This document shows, piece by piece, positions 33,237 to 44,129 of a DNA stretch of 64,000 nucleotides. A program made the translations under genes and the position numbers. This stretch comes from Sweltsa coloradensis. Its lineage: Eukaryota; Arthropoda; Insecta; Plecoptera; Chloroperlidae. The stretch is taken from positions 62,001 to 126,000 of the forward strand of contig JAMZAV010001289.1 in NCBI GenBank assembly GCA_024449915.1, in the 5' to 3' direction. Each line of letters opens with the position of its first letter. Positions within the stretch are counted from its first letter, which is position 1. The notes under the pieces are model-generated. The model had not been told where the DNA came from, searched no databases, and saw only the letters and a list, made by a program, of their open reading frames with translations.

Positions 33237-33420
33237 ATTTAATACAATTCAGAAGTTAAAAAATCCATCCCGACCGGGGTTCGAACCCGGGTCTCACACA
33301 TTCCAGGTAGGCGCCTTATATAGCCAATTAGAGTGAGGATGGATTTTTTTATTTCTGAATTGAATTTATTGACAATTCCACCTACGGGAGTGTTTCCCGA
33401 CCAACCAAATCGAGAAATAA
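33237..33420. mobile_element. SINE1 inverted pair: minus head plus plus-strand body
   Basis: Minus-strand SINE1 head (B box GGGGTTCGAACCCGGGTC as read on plus) is followed by a plus-strand body with TTTCTGAATTGAATTTATTG, CAATTCCACCTACGGGAGTG and AACCAAATCGAGAAA. Same head-out arrangement as at 13224-13492. Confidence 0.7.
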
Positions 33421-33561
33421 ACCCACTCTCATACCTACTTTAGGTATAATGACATTATAAATAATGTTTGTTTGGTCAGTTCAAAGGCAACAGATATTCG
33501 TTGCAGTACTGTTTCATTCATTCAGATCTATAATGCACCTACAATTCAGAATTTATATAGT

Positions 33562-33722
33562 TCCCGTCTCGGTGGTCTAGTTGGCTAAGGCGCCTACCTG
33601 AAATGTGGGAGACTCGGGTTCGAACCCCGATCGGGATGGAGTTTTTAACTTCTGAATTGTATTAAATTTTAACAATTCCACCTACGGGAGAGTTTCCCGA
33701 CTAACCAAATCGAGAAACTTTC
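33562..33722 (+). mobile_element. SINE1, full copy, plus orientation
   Basis: Clean tRNA-like head: GTCTCGGTGGTCTAGTTGGC (A box), GACTCGGGTTCGAACCCC (B box), then body TTTTTAACTTCTGAATTGTA, ACAATTCCACCTACGGGAG and CCAAATCGAGAAAC. The pairing TCGGG/CCCGA around TTCGAAC forms a normal T arm, whereas the acceptor pairing is imperfect, which argues for a SINE rather than a functional tRNA gene. Confidence 0.8.
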
Positions 33723-33778
33723 CGTGATGACTGGGTGACACCTCTAAAACACCGTGTCATGAGTAGACTTTGTAATGT

Positions 33779-34200
33779 GTGTGTGTACCGCGGCGTGGCT
33801 GCGGCGCCCTAACGGGAAGAAGGTCGAGGGTTCGTTTCCGCCTTAAGCAGAAGTTTTTAACTTCTGATTTGGATTTAGTCCATCAGTTCTTGGCTTTGGA
33901 AAGTGACTTTGGAGCCGTCCTAGCAACGAGGTACATAATAAATTCTAATGTTGTCCCGAAGTAGCGTTGTTGATTCTGGCTCTGTCCGCGGGTGTAAACG
34001 TGTCCAGCTTGATCCGTGTTTCCTACTTAAATAGGCCCTATGCCCGGTGCCGGTCTCCAGTTGATTATTTGCTCGTCGATGGTGTTTGCGCCTACAGGGT
34101 AGGCGTGGTCGGCTTTAAATTTAATGTCACCAACTAAACATCAGTTGTGTGACCATGAGTGGGTGTAGACTCTAAATACGTATTTATTTATTATTTATTT
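33779..34200 (+). mobile_element. tRNA-derived SINE, family 2 (SINE2), plus orientation
   Basis: The head contains GGCTGCGGCGCCCTAACGG and a B box GGGTTCGTTTCC, then the body TTTTTAACTTCTGATTTGG, GTGACTTTGGAGCCGTCCT, GGCAACGAGG-like and GTCCAGCTTGA. It ends in AAATACGTATTTATTTATTA. The same body with a different tRNA head is at 39175-39560. Confidence 0.78.
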
Positions 34201-34495
34201 TATTTTTGTATCATAATCTTAAAAAATTTTTTTAAAAAATGATAGGTGTATCATTTTTAGCGATAGGCCCACCTTTAAAATTTAATTCGATCAAGTACTT
34301 TCGTAGATAGGCCTACATGGGTTATAATATGTTAATTTTGACAGTGGTTTATCTTGTTTTTGCCAGAGAACGTCATAGCCAAAAACTCGAAATCGGCCCC
34401 ATCAAAGTTGATGATCTTTAGAAAATTCAATACGAATCGATTGACCACTTACCCTACAAAGCTGTTGTTTCACTATAACTGCCACGGGAGCATGT

Positions 34496-34497
<2 letters not shown>
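34201..34497. other. Unassigned sequence
   Basis: No supported feature. Confidence 0.3.
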
Positions 34498-34580
<83 letters not shown>

Positions 34581-34584
34581 ACAC
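34498..34584 (+). repeat. (CA)n microsatellite
   Basis: About 40 CA units with TA and GC interruptions near the right end. Confidence 0.97.
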
Positions 34585-34696
34585 GCACGCACAGAATTAC
34601 AGAATAGGCCGAAGAGCTGTTTGAATTGAATTGTAGCCTATCCTCAGTCGCTCCGCTCCCTCGTCTTATCACTGTATCACTATCAAATATCACCGA

Positions 34697-34960
34697 CAGT
34701 GTTGGCTCGGGCGCTAAGCGCTCGACTCTGATTCGGGAGGTCCCGGGTTCGAATCCCGTCGAGACCGGCAATCCTGACTGAAGGTTTTTTCCGAGGTTTT
34801 CCTCAGTCGTTAAGGCGAATGCAAGGGATTGAGTCCTCTTAAATAGCCCTCGGACATCCCTTCACAATTTCCTATCCGCACATACCTAGTTCACCTGAAG
34901 AGGGGCTAATTGCACCCTATAACAGGTTTCCCACGGTAAAAATTTAAATTTTATCAAATA
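34697..34960 (+). mobile_element. tRNA-derived SINE, family 3 (SINE3)
   Basis: Head GGCTCGGGCGCTAAGCGCTC, GATTCGGGAGGTCCCGGG and TTCGAATCCCGTCGAGACC holds the A-box-like and B-box elements. The body has CCGAGGTTTTCCTCAGTCGT, AAGGCGAATGCAAGG and TTCACCTGAAGAGGGGC. Head fragments recur at 42573-42640 (minus) and 46977-47075 (plus). Confidence 0.75.
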
Positions 34961-35217
34961 TCACTATGTAAATCCCTAGCCATGCAATTGAAACTGACGT
35001 ATCAGATAGTATCAAGTAGCTTTAAAGTGATTTTGAGCATGTTTCAACGCAAATTTTCACTTAGAAGGAATGATCGTACACCAATCAAATTTGGCATATA
35101 TTGTCATGTACATAACTCCCCCCGATTATGACAGTTTTTAAGACACCTCGAAATCTCCCCAATTCTGCTTGTTGTAAAGGTGCCTGGGTGTTTAGGGCAC
35201 CACGACTTGGCTGCACC
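34961..35217. repeat. Compound dispersed repeat (copy of 32990-33230 type)
   Basis: TTTAAAGTGATTTTGAGCAT, AGAAGGAATGATCGTACACC, CCCGATTATGACAGTTTTTA, GACACCTCGAAATC, in the order found at 45950-46130. Confidence 0.65.
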
Positions 35218-35811
35218 TCAATCTCTGAACCTAGACTTACCGTGCACGTTTTTGGGTACAATATGATACAATTGATCAATATTTCTTATAATTAGGTATC
35301 GTTTTTTTTTCGATTTTTAATCAGATATTTTCGTGATATTTGGCAAAAGGCTACTCCGATCTTGATGAAACTTTATGGGAACGTTTAAAATCACTGAAAT
35401 TATATATGTTATGGTTTTAGAGACATTTGAAGAAATATTTCTCATAGAAATCGTACTTTTACGATTTCCCCTCCCCCGTTTTTAATATACGATATGTTCG
35501 TGATATTTGGGCGGATTCTGGCCAAAACGAGTGGGGCTACAACGTTCACATTTTACATTGATATAACGATTATGGTGATGTAGTGCCTTTTAAAGAAAAA
35601 AGTTTTAAAAAAGTTGGTCAAAATTCATAGAAATAAAGGTTTTAATATAAGCCTTTTACAGGTGTTTAAATAACAAGTAATAACAAGTACCCCCCTAACT
35701 ATAGAAAAAGTAATGAGATCCCACTTGAAAACGTAAAAACGTAATCATTGGACAGAAATAAAAGCTCATCAATCAATGCGACTGGAAAAAGCGTTCGCGA
35801 AGCGGCCTAGT
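35218..35811 (+). mobile_element. HINE-like element, family C, plus orientation, 5' truncated
   Basis: TCTGAACCTAGACTTACCGT, CACGTTTTTGGGTACAA, two cores with GATATTTCGTGATATTTGG-like sequence, GGTGATGTAGTGCC, and a 3' end AGCTCATCAATCAATGCG...GCGTTCGCGAAGCGGCCTAGT at 35811. Confidence 0.7.
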
Positions 35812-35984
35812 TACATGATCGAGTAAATAAAGCAACATGGAATGAAGGTGATTTTAAACTCTGGCTAGACACTCCAATGATTGGGTTGGGTTCAGCCATG
35901 AAATCAGTATCACGAGTGATAGTAGCGACTGGAGACATTGTTGTTGTATTGAAGATACAAAGTATCCTTGAAGCTCACAAATCT

Positions 35985-36113
35985 GTGTTATCTCAATCAG
36001 CTGAGCTTGTCTGTGTCGTAAGCTGATTAGAGGCTAGCGGCTGCACTAGATGGCTTCCCGTCCCGTCTCGTTCCGTCAGTCCGAGCCGAGTCTGACTCAC
36101 TCGTCGAGCAGTC
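35985..36113 (+). promoter_or_regulatory. Probable promoter / 5' UTR of the SOAT1 gene
   Basis: GC content and CpG frequency rise sharply in the 130 bp before the predicted ATG. CCGTCAGTCC at 36074-36083 contains TCAGT, the arthropod-type initiator core, with A at 36078. No TATA box is seen at the right distance. The ATG context is GTCATGG (G at -3 and +4), favourable for initiation. The exact start site is inferred. Confidence 0.4.
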
Positions 36114-36218
36114 ATGGCAGTGAACGGGTGTCGGCAAGTCAACGGCGGTTCGAAATCACGGGTCGTCGATGAAGCTGGGAGACTCTTTCTCAAGGAGAAG
36201 GTGCTGGAATCTGTCCTG
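36114..36218 (+). CDS. SOAT1: Sterol O-acyltransferase, coding exon 1
   Basis: ATG at 36114 opens 35 codons that end exactly at a donor CTG|GTAGGT (36219), phase 0. The peptide MAVNGCRQVNGGSKSRVVDE then AGRLFLKEKVLESVL is hydrophilic, as expected for the cytosolic N-terminus of ACAT/SOAT enzymes, which is poorly conserved between species. Joined to exon 2 it reads KEKVLESVL-KLHGELLTQV, one continuous amphipathic helix, which supports the junction. The role of the protein is esterifying cholesterol with long-chain fatty acyl-CoA in the endoplasmic reticulum membrane for storage in lipid droplets. The start is chosen as the only ATG with good context after the CpG-rich leader; an additional non-coding upstream exon cannot be excluded. 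Confidence 0.75.
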
Positions 36219-38273
36219 GTAGGTGCTGGAGTAGGCCTATCCCCCTCGCCTTCCCGCCATACACCTCACTCACACTTTGACCCTCTTAGTAGAGTGGCGT
36301 GATGACAACCGACACGTGTAATAAGAGAAACAGAACTTATTTTGTTTCCTTTCTTTCAATATTAATTAATTTATATTTTATTTACCTTAAAATCAAAAGT
36401 GATACGTGTTATAATTGGTCTGTTTTTAGGTTAAAAAATTATGTAATTGTTGATTACTCTTCAATCAGCACAATGCACAAGCACAACGCATTTCTGTGAT
36501 GTAATGCCTACATAAAAAATATTTTGAACAATATGCACACTTACAAAATTTTCATTTTATACTGGTATATTTTTTACACTCTTGATTTTTGAATCTGGTA
36601 ATATATTTAAATTGTTTCACGTCGTATCACATTCAGTTGTAAAACTGATTAAAATAGATGGACAATTTGGTTTGCCTTGAAAAATTATTCATAATTGTTT
36701 AATTCGTAAGCATAATATTATTGTGTTGGTGATGCCCTGCATGGCATTCGGCCGTTGCACGATTGTTGAGTGGCAATTGACATAACATTGTATAATATGA
36801 CTGCAAGCTGTCGTGGAGGTGAGAATGTGACTGTGGTGGGTGCCCAAAAATTATTGAACTCTATAATGTCGGCGGAGGGTGAGTTTGAGATAAGAAAATA
36901 ATTCTTGCTGGTACCATGCAATCCCTTCAAAACAACATAAATATGAAAACTGTAAAAATATTGCGGACATTTCTTGATTTTTTTGTGTGATGTCACACAA
37001 CCACATAAGTCTTCCCGAGTTCGTCGTGCGCGCCAGTGATAGATGTGTCAGGAAGGTGAAATCACACGTTTTAGAAATATCCCAGTGCTATAAATTTACA
37101 GGAAGGTGGAAAAACTTATTTTGTGTTAACATTAATTTTTTAATAGCTACGTGAATATAAATATCTTATTTTGATCGGAGGAGAAACAAATGACTTTCCA
37201 CTGCATGCACGGACCCAAGCTAGATGAAGGACACTGATATCCCCCTCCCCCCCCCCTTGTTATCATGACGCCAGTTACGACGAAGTCAATATTTACGTGG
37301 ATTATAATCCGGACATTGTGCGGGATATTATTATTTAAATACAAAATTCATTCATTCGTAGATCCGATTGTCGACACGTCATAATAACTATTTGTATTTT
37401 GTTTTGTTTTGCTTAAATATAAATAACAGGTTGTGTGTGAACTGGTTTGCATATTGCAAACTTCATATTACTTGGTTAAAAAATTTTTGTTTTGTAAAAT
37501 CAATTGATTTTTATGATTTTAGACCTAAGGTTTATAATAATTAAACGATCAATTATTGATTGTTTTCGTATAATTTTTCTTACTGATAAATAAATAAACA
37601 TAATAAGCAGTCGCAACACTCGGGATATTATCAACTAAAAGCTTTATAGAACGAATAACGATCTTATTCGTGCTTTTTTTTATTTTTAACCCAAAATTTG
37701 TGTAGTCTGGTGACAGTGATGAGTGCATAGATATTGAACACCTATAGGTGTTGAGTGTTGATTGTTCTAGTTCAACAAAAATGCCGATAATAATTTAACA
37801 AAATTTCTTTTGATATTATTAGTTGTAACCGTTTATCAGATGTGATTTTGTTCATTTCAAACACATGAACACACACAGATTTGCACCAAAATACATTCAA
37901 GTTGAAGAATTGTTAGATGGCTCCTTATATTTTGGTCGTTTAAAAGTAACAGCTCGTTCCTCGCGACCCTAAACAAATTCCTCGATACGCCATTGACCCG
38001 GGACTGAAAACAATAATTGATTGGGTGGTCTTCCGCGAAAGTTTGATTCACCGGTACTCCCGGATTTGCTGTTCGATTTTTGGTAAACCTCATATTCGTT
38101 TGAGTGGGATCGTCAAATAAATTATTTTTTATTTTATTTTTTCTCTTTCTTTCTCTTTTCCTTTTTATTTTCTTTTCTTTTCCCCCTCTTATTATTTTGA
38201 TTATTTATTAATTTTATTTAATATCTAATTTGAATTTGTTGCCAAAATCATTATCTTCTTCTTATTTATTTGT

Positions 38274-38306
<33 letters not shown>

Positions 38307-39174
38307 GTCTTATTTATTTATTTATTTATTTATTTAACCTAAATAAATTTCAGTTAAAAACTGATTTAAAAAGGACAACTAAATAAATTTCATTACGCAG
38401 GTGCAGACACAACAATAAACAACAATGCATTGTTGTTATAATATTAATATTTCAAACTTAACTTAGCCTAACTATAGTTCTTGATTTTTTCTGCATTTAT
38501 GTAATTAGATTTATGTAGCTGTCATCCGTTGTAAATTATTTTTTTAGCTGAATAGGATAGACGTTAAATAAATAAATAAATAAATAAGTAAAAATAAATA
38601 CAATGGTTGTAGCAATCGTAGGCTATAGTGAGTTATTCTGTGATAAGTTGCGTAGTCTCTATAATTATCATTTCTGTGAGATAAGATTAGGATTAGGTTA
38701 AGATTGTGTTAATGCTTTTCAAATAAACTGATTTGCTGTATATTCAAAAGCTTTTTCATACTATAACTACCAAATTTCTATAAAAACTTGATTTAAACAT
38801 TGACCTTGAAACCTTAACTAATTGACGTTTACATATTATTTATAAAATTTAAGAATAAATATATCCCAATGGAACAAAATAATTGATCCATGTATGAGAT
38901 GTTGATAAATGTTCTTTGATTGTAGGTCATCTGATAGAAATTGCATAAGACTGAACTTGATTATCGTGATTTCTAATAGAAGATAACTTTCGATACGGTC
39001 AGCGATAAACCAGTGCCAAGTGTCAGAACGCTGCGCCGTTCATGCTGCGTGAGGGGGAGAAATATAATTTATGACTAGATAATGGCCGAAACCTTGAGAA
39101 TTTATTGTTGTGTTGACAGTTAATGAACACCCATTCATAGTTTTATTTTATTTTTATTTTAAAAACGTGTGTGG
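36219..39174 (+). other. SOAT1 intron 1, first part
   Basis: AT-rich intronic sequence with no further exon. Contains a TTTA-type microsatellite region (38262-38337) and a tail-like GAATAGGATAGACGTTAAAT(AAAT)n at 38555-38590. Open frames here (36718-36996 and 37857-38093 on minus) show no domain. Confidence 0.6.
38262..38337 (+). repeat. (TTTA)n microsatellite
   Basis: TTTA units interrupted once by ACGTC at ~38303. Preceded by T/C-rich sequence (38130-38200). SINE2 copies end in the same TTTATT repeat, so this could be a SINE tail. Confidence 0.9.
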
Positions 39175-39560
39175 CTAGTGTTGATCTTGTGGTTAGAGGC
39201 TCTGCTTTCAATGCAGAAGGTCCAGGGTTCGACTCTCGCTTTGTGCAAAAGTTTTTAACTTCTGATATAGCCATCAGTTATTGGGTTATGAATTTGTAAA
39301 CGGTGACTTTGGAGCCGTCCTGGCAACGAGGCACATAATAAATTCTAAGGTTGTTCCGAATCAGCTTTGTTGATTCTGGTCCTGTCCGTGTGTGGAATCG
39401 TGTCCAGCTTGATTGATCGGCGGTCTCTGGTTGGTCACTGTTCGCTCGTCTATGGTGTCGGCGCCTGTATAGGGTTGGCTTGGTTGGTTTTAAATTACTG
39501 TTCCTACTGAAAATCAGTTACGTGACTGAGTAGGTACCCTAAATACGAATTTATTTATTG
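39175..39560 (+). mobile_element. SINE2, full copy, plus orientation
   Basis: Head GATCTTGTGGTTAGAGGCTC (A box) and AGGTCCAGGGTTCGACTCTC (B box) with CTTTCAATGCAG in the anticodon region. The body has TAACTTCTGATATAGCCATC, GTGACTTTGGAGCCGTCC, GGCAACGAGGCACATAAT, GTGTCCAGCTTGATTG, TGAAAATCAGTTACGTGACT and a TTTATT tail. This is the best-preserved copy of the family in the window. Confidence 0.82.
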
Positions 39561-40185
39561 AATTATTTATTAAATTCTTTCTACTTACATAAAAAAACAT
39601 CATTCGTATTTATCCAATGTTGCTATATAACCACACGGTATTTAAGACAAGGAGTAAAATCATGTGGTTCTATAAGATACTATTTAACTTATACTTCAAT
39701 ATATTTAAAATGTTTTTACTTTGACGAGAGATCAATTATTGATCTTTGTATAATAATATCTTTGTGTAATGGTTTATTACACAAAGTCTTCTTTCTATCC
39801 GTTAGCGAAGCCCTAATAAATACACGGGTAAAAGTCGACCGAGGGCTCACGCATACACCAATACACCAATAAGAAAACACCAATACTTAAATACTGTCAG
39901 GGTTCCATGACACGAGATAAGAGCCACCCGACTTCTCGATGTTTTTCTCATGCTCGCTGACGGCTCCCGCAATATTTACAGTTTGTTTTTATTGTATTAA
40001 ATAAGTTTTATCCACTAAAATGTTTCGAGTTTTGTTACTATGAACTCTTCTATAACTTAAAAACGAAAACAGTTATCAGTAGTGAAAAGCTTTCCACGAA
40101 GGCATTTTAGTCCGATTCTTTGTGTCTTATAGTGGCGAACTAGTCCTTGATTTCTTGGGTGGATGGGTCGAATATTTATATTACC
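39561..40185. other. Unassigned intronic sequence
   Basis: AT-rich, with a repeated CACCAATACACCAATAAG stretch near 39855-39885. The 104-codon frame at 39558-39872 has no recognisable domain. Confidence 0.3.
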
Positions 40186-40604
40186 ACGAACACTATTAAT
40201 GACGAGCACGACTAGTGGAAGGGGTATTTGGGTCTAGTCCCATGCAGCGAATGAATGAAAGTGAAACAACTGTATCCGGGCTGGGGCTGAGGTATGCCCC
40301 CGGGCTGGGTCTGAGGTATGCCCCCAGGCTGGGTCTGAGGTATGCCCCCAGGCTGGGTCTGAGGTATGCCCCCAGGCTGGGTCTGAGGTATGCCCCCATG
40401 GCTGGGGCAACTGGGAGCCCCAGCTAGTACGGGTTTGGGGCGCACATAACCACAGATTTTTTTAAAAATTATTTTTAACTAGGTTTTAGCGTGGTTTTGT
40501 TTCGTCGATGTGATATAAAACTGTTAGAATTGTCAATCAGTTTACAAAATCTTGCCACAAGGTTGTTCTCTCCCCCATCCTCGCCCCCGGTAGTTACGCC
40601 ACTG
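40186..40604. mobile_element. hAT terminus (CAGTGGCGTAACTAC) with flanking sequence
   Basis: The right end TAGTTACGCCACTG at ~40591-40604 is the same TIR as that of the 14291 hAT element. The opposite end is not visible, so this is a truncated copy. A 24-bp minisatellite lies inside it. Confidence 0.6.
40279..40398 (+). repeat. 24-bp minisatellite, five units
   Basis: Five units of 24 bp, consensus GGCTGGGTCTGAGGTATGCC + CCCA, start at 40279, 40303, 40327, 40351 and 40375. The last four are identical or nearly so. The period is a multiple of three, so every frame stays open (e.g. LGLRYAPR repeats), which explains the open frames here. Confidence 0.95.
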
Positions 40605-41640
40605 GTGTCTACTGTCTTGTGAATGTGCGTTGCTGCGGCTTTGCGGACTTCCCTGTGCGGAAACTAAACTAGCAGGTTGTCTCATGGATGTGGTATTTAT
40701 TAAAAGATAAGCGGAGATGCGAGTATTTTGTTTTTTAATTTAATAGTTTCAACCACCCAATTTATACATATTATGATAGGATAGTGTGGACTGTGGATAG
40801 TTATTACTGGTCATTCTCAATTTTCAGAATGCTACTTGAAACTGCTGTTTAGTTATAACCTGTAATAAAAATTATGCTCATAGAAACATTATTTCCCATG
40901 ATTCTTACTAGATAGTTTTATAAAACTTTTAATTCTAACCAAGTGTATTAATCCAATTAATAGTAAAAAAAAAAAAAAAATGGGGGTTAAAAAGAAGGTG
41001 CGTTACATGAAAAACAAATCTCAATTTCATTTAATATTATTTTATTAGTTTTTGGAACATAAAACTTTTGTTAGACTGTACATAATAAGTATACCATTCT
41101 TAATTTGCACTATGCTTACTAATCTATTCAACCTTGTGAAAAACTAAGGACCGATTACCAAACTAGAAGCAAAACTCTGCGGGAAAGATTGCGTCAACTC
41201 TGCTACGCTCTATTTGCTAAGCAAATCATCATACCTCTCTGTGACGAGTGCTGAGCATTATACAACAAACAAAGTGAGGATAAATTTATTTAAGTTATCT
41301 TTGTGGTCTAAATAAATATTTTGATACAATAGTTGGACACGGTACTTGATGTAAACTACGACTTCCAAAGCTAGGTCAACGTCGGTGTGTGTTTAACTCC
41401 TTCAATGTTTGTTGTTTGTATTTGTTCAATATTAATTTACGGCGGAGTACTGCTGCCAGTTGCTAGTGATTGTATACAAGTTGAAGGGTTTATGTTGTTT
41501 GTGTAAAATTCCTAGTCAACCACGTGAAAGCCTGTATGATCATTTCTAACTTACAAATTGTTTTTAGGCATATTGTATTAATTCCCAATTTAATAAATCG
41601 GAAAACATTACCGTAGTTGTGATTGCATTGATTATATGGA
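40605..41640. other. Unassigned intronic sequence
   Basis: AT-rich with an A-run (40965-40980). No supported feature. Confidence 0.3.
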
Positions 41641-42500
41641 AGCCAATCCCGAATTTACAAAATCCATCTCGGCGGGACACCGAAGTCGGGTCTCCCGATT
41701 GCCGGTCGGATGCTTCACCCCTAAAGCGCCTGTCAGACGATTGAGAAAATCGCGCGAGTTGGCTCGAGCGAGTAACTCTCTGGGAGTAGGCCTGCACTTA
41801 TTTACACACATAGACATCCTATATAATTGGCTAGACCAGCAGTCGGTGGTCCACTTCCGGTACAATTGGAAGCCATCTTGAATGGGTGAGTTTGCATGTT
41901 AATTAGATGGGAGCGATTAATCGAAAAAATATTTTTAAAGATGGCCGCCAGTTTGGCAGGTGAGCATATCAGACTTTAACACCAAATGATTACTAAATTC
42001 CCTTATGCAATAACTTTGCATTGTTTCTGTTTGTTCAATACCATGCTGCACAAGCTAAAACCATATCAAACAATCCAGTAAAGTACTTTATTGCATTAAA
42101 AAAGCATAAATTAAAACGCCAAACCGCCATCTTGAATGGGTGAGATTGACGCTTCAATTTGGTACACTCGCGCCTGTGCGGCGGGATTGGAGACTGCGTA
42201 TCTAGCCTACTATAGGTGTTAAGATATCTATGTATTTACATGGAACTCACCGCCTCCCTGTCAGACGGTAAGCCAGCTCGCGCGAGCTCGCGCTCGCCAC
42301 GAAAAATGTCCAGCTTGTTCAACTTCCTAGCAAGTCGAGGTAGCGAGAGCCAATCAGAACCCACTACCATAACACGTGACCAGTGAACACCAATAGGTGG
42401 CGTTATTGTTACCTTCATTGTCTGTCGTGTGACAAGGATGGTAATAAACTCGCGCGAGTTTTCTCAATCGTGTGACAGCCGCTTAAACCACCGAGACGGT
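41641..42500 (-). mobile_element. SINE1-like head split by a TIR element
   Basis: On the minus strand, ACCGTCTCGGTGGTTTAAGC (42478-42502) and the B-box part (41660-41726) are halves of one SINE1-type head. They are separated by an element whose ends read CTGTCAGACGATTGAGAAAA (from ~41732) and, as complement, CTGTCACACGATTGAGAAAA (to ~42473), each followed by CGCGCGAGTT. TAAA or a degenerate TTAA sits at both junctions, so the TSD is 4 bp at most. Confidence 0.65.
41814..42220. repeat. Large inverted repeat, left arm (partner 43529-43926)
   Basis: Starts ACATCCTATATAATTGGCTA, then CCACTTCCGGTACAATTGG, GATGGCCGCCAG, ACCAAATGATTACTAAATTC, CAATCCAGTAAAGTACTTTA, CGCCATCTTGAATGG and TAGCCTACTATAGGTGTT. 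The right arm carries all of these inverted. Confidence 0.9.
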
Positions 42501-42572
42501 AGAATGGTATATTTAATTGCAAAATATGTTTCCTACTTGATTAGTAATTGAATATATTAAATTAAATTAAAT

Positions 42573-42640
42573 TGATTGCCGTTGGCGGGATTCGAACCCG
42601 TGACCTCCCGAATTAGTCTCGAGGGTAACGCATAATATGC
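42573..42640 (-). mobile_element. SINE3 head fragment
   Basis: GGCGGGATTCGAACCCGTGA and CCTCCCGAATTAGTCTCGAG on plus are the complement of the SINE3 B-box region. Confidence 0.65.
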
Positions 42641-42829
42641 TACCTTTGTTGTACTTACTGTAACACTATTTAATATTTTATTTAACAGTCTCGTATTACT
42701 GACTGTTCTCTAGGCCGACATATATACAATACTTTACTATACTATACTTATACTATACTAGGCGTAATTATTTTTTTAAATTTAGTTTAAAAAACAACGG
42801 ACATAGTTGATCAATTAGGCTTGAGACGA

Positions 42830-43202
42830 ACACACATAACAAAAACTTGTAGAAATACAGCCAAACCTTACACACTCAAAAGGAATGAGATCTAAAAAAG
42901 GGCCAAGCTCATCTACCCTTCCACATAAACGTACAGTGTCCCATAACAGCATCCTCGAAAAGCTTGGCAAAATAGAATTTGCGATTTTTAATTTAACGTA
43001 ATAGTTTATCCAAGTTCTTTTTTTCTACGTAATTTAAACGTAATAACATGCAAATTCTATTTTGCCAAGCTTTTCGAGGATGCTGTTATGGGACACTGTA
43101 CGTTTATGTGGAATGGTAGATGAGCTTGGCCCTTTTTTAGATCTCATTCCTTTTGAGTGTGTAAGGTTTGGCTGTATTTCTACAAGTTTTTGTTATGTGT
43201 GT
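42830..43202. repeat. Near-perfect 153-bp inverted repeat (hairpin), 67-bp loop
   Basis: Left arm 42830-42982 and right arm 43050-43202 are inverted copies differing, by my reading, at a single base (TACCCTTCC versus TACCATTCC). The arms contain TACAGCCAAACCTTACACAC and GCTTTTCGAGGATGCTGTTA. It lies between the two arms of the larger 41814/43926 inverted repeat. A diverged copy of the arms is at 24018-25320. Confidence 0.95.
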
Positions 43203-43528
43203 GATCTCATTACTTTTTCAAGTTCCATTACAAAATTATTTGCTAAAATATAATATTTTTATCAAAGTTGATTTAAATTCTATGGTATTAGCAGTAACAA
43301 TATAGGATGTAAAATATCTAGACCCGGATTCATGTACATCCTGGGTATAGGTGGTATAACCATGGTATAACGACGGTATAAGGACTGGACCCCAATTCTT
43401 GAGTTCGTGGGAGATGAGTTGAAAACGCAATTTGAAAACGAAGTCGTTTTCGTTTTCGAAGGAATTGGTATTCTTGAACGGTATCGTGGAAAACGTCATG
43501 GGTTGTGAGTTGAAAGCATTGATATTAA

Positions 43529-43926
43529 ACCCCTATAGTAGGCTAGATTAGCAGTCTCCTATACCTCCGCACAGGCGCGAGCGTAGCAAATTGAAGACTC
43601 AACCGGCCCATTTCAAGATGGCGATTTGGTGTTTTAATTTATGCTTTTTTAATGCAATAAAGTATTTTACTGGATTGTTGATATGGTTTTAGCTTGTGCA
43701 GCATGGTATTAAACAAAAGAAACAATACGAAGTGATTGCATAAGGGAATTTAGTAATCATTTGGTGTTAAAGGCTAGTATGCTTACCTGTCAACCTGGCG
43801 GCAATCTTGAGAACTATTTGGCCATCGCTCCCATTTGATTAACATGTAAACTGTCATTTTAAGATGGCTTCTAATTGTACCGGAAGTGGACCACCGACTG
43901 CTGGTCTAGCCAATTATATAGGATGT
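43529..43926. repeat. Large inverted repeat, right arm (partner 41814-42220)
   Basis: CCCTATAGTAGGCTAGATTA, TTTCAAGATGGCG, AAAGTATTTTACTGGATTG, GAATTTAGTAATCATTTGGT, GTACCGGAAGTGGACCACCG and GCCAATTATATAGGATGT mirror the left arm. The arms differ by roughly 10%, clearly older than the hairpin nested between them. Confidence 0.9.
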
Positions 43927-44129
43927 ATATGGTTGAAAGAGTATCACGAAATCCAAACACTTTAAAAAGATTTGCGTATAGCAAAGAGCTCGAAAAAGTT
44001 CTATATTTATTCTAGATGGCAGTGCCTTCATAAACGCGGGCCAATCGAAAGACAAGTTGTATGAAATGATTTGATTGTTGCAATTATGTAAACAAACAGT
44101 TGAGCAAGTTCATATCAGAACAATGTTGT

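Noticed and set aside
33562..33640. Functional tRNA gene
   Set aside because: A and B boxes and the T arm are good, but the acceptor stem is imperfect, no clean tRNA end follows, and the same head with the same body occurs several times: a SINE.
34402..34771. Cys-Val repeat proteins on the minus strand
   Set aside because: Translation of the CA microsatellite and a SINE3 head.
40212..40445. Pro/Gln-rich repeat protein GGIPQTQP on the minus strand
   Set aside because: A 24-bp minisatellite keeps all frames open; no gene structure surrounds it.
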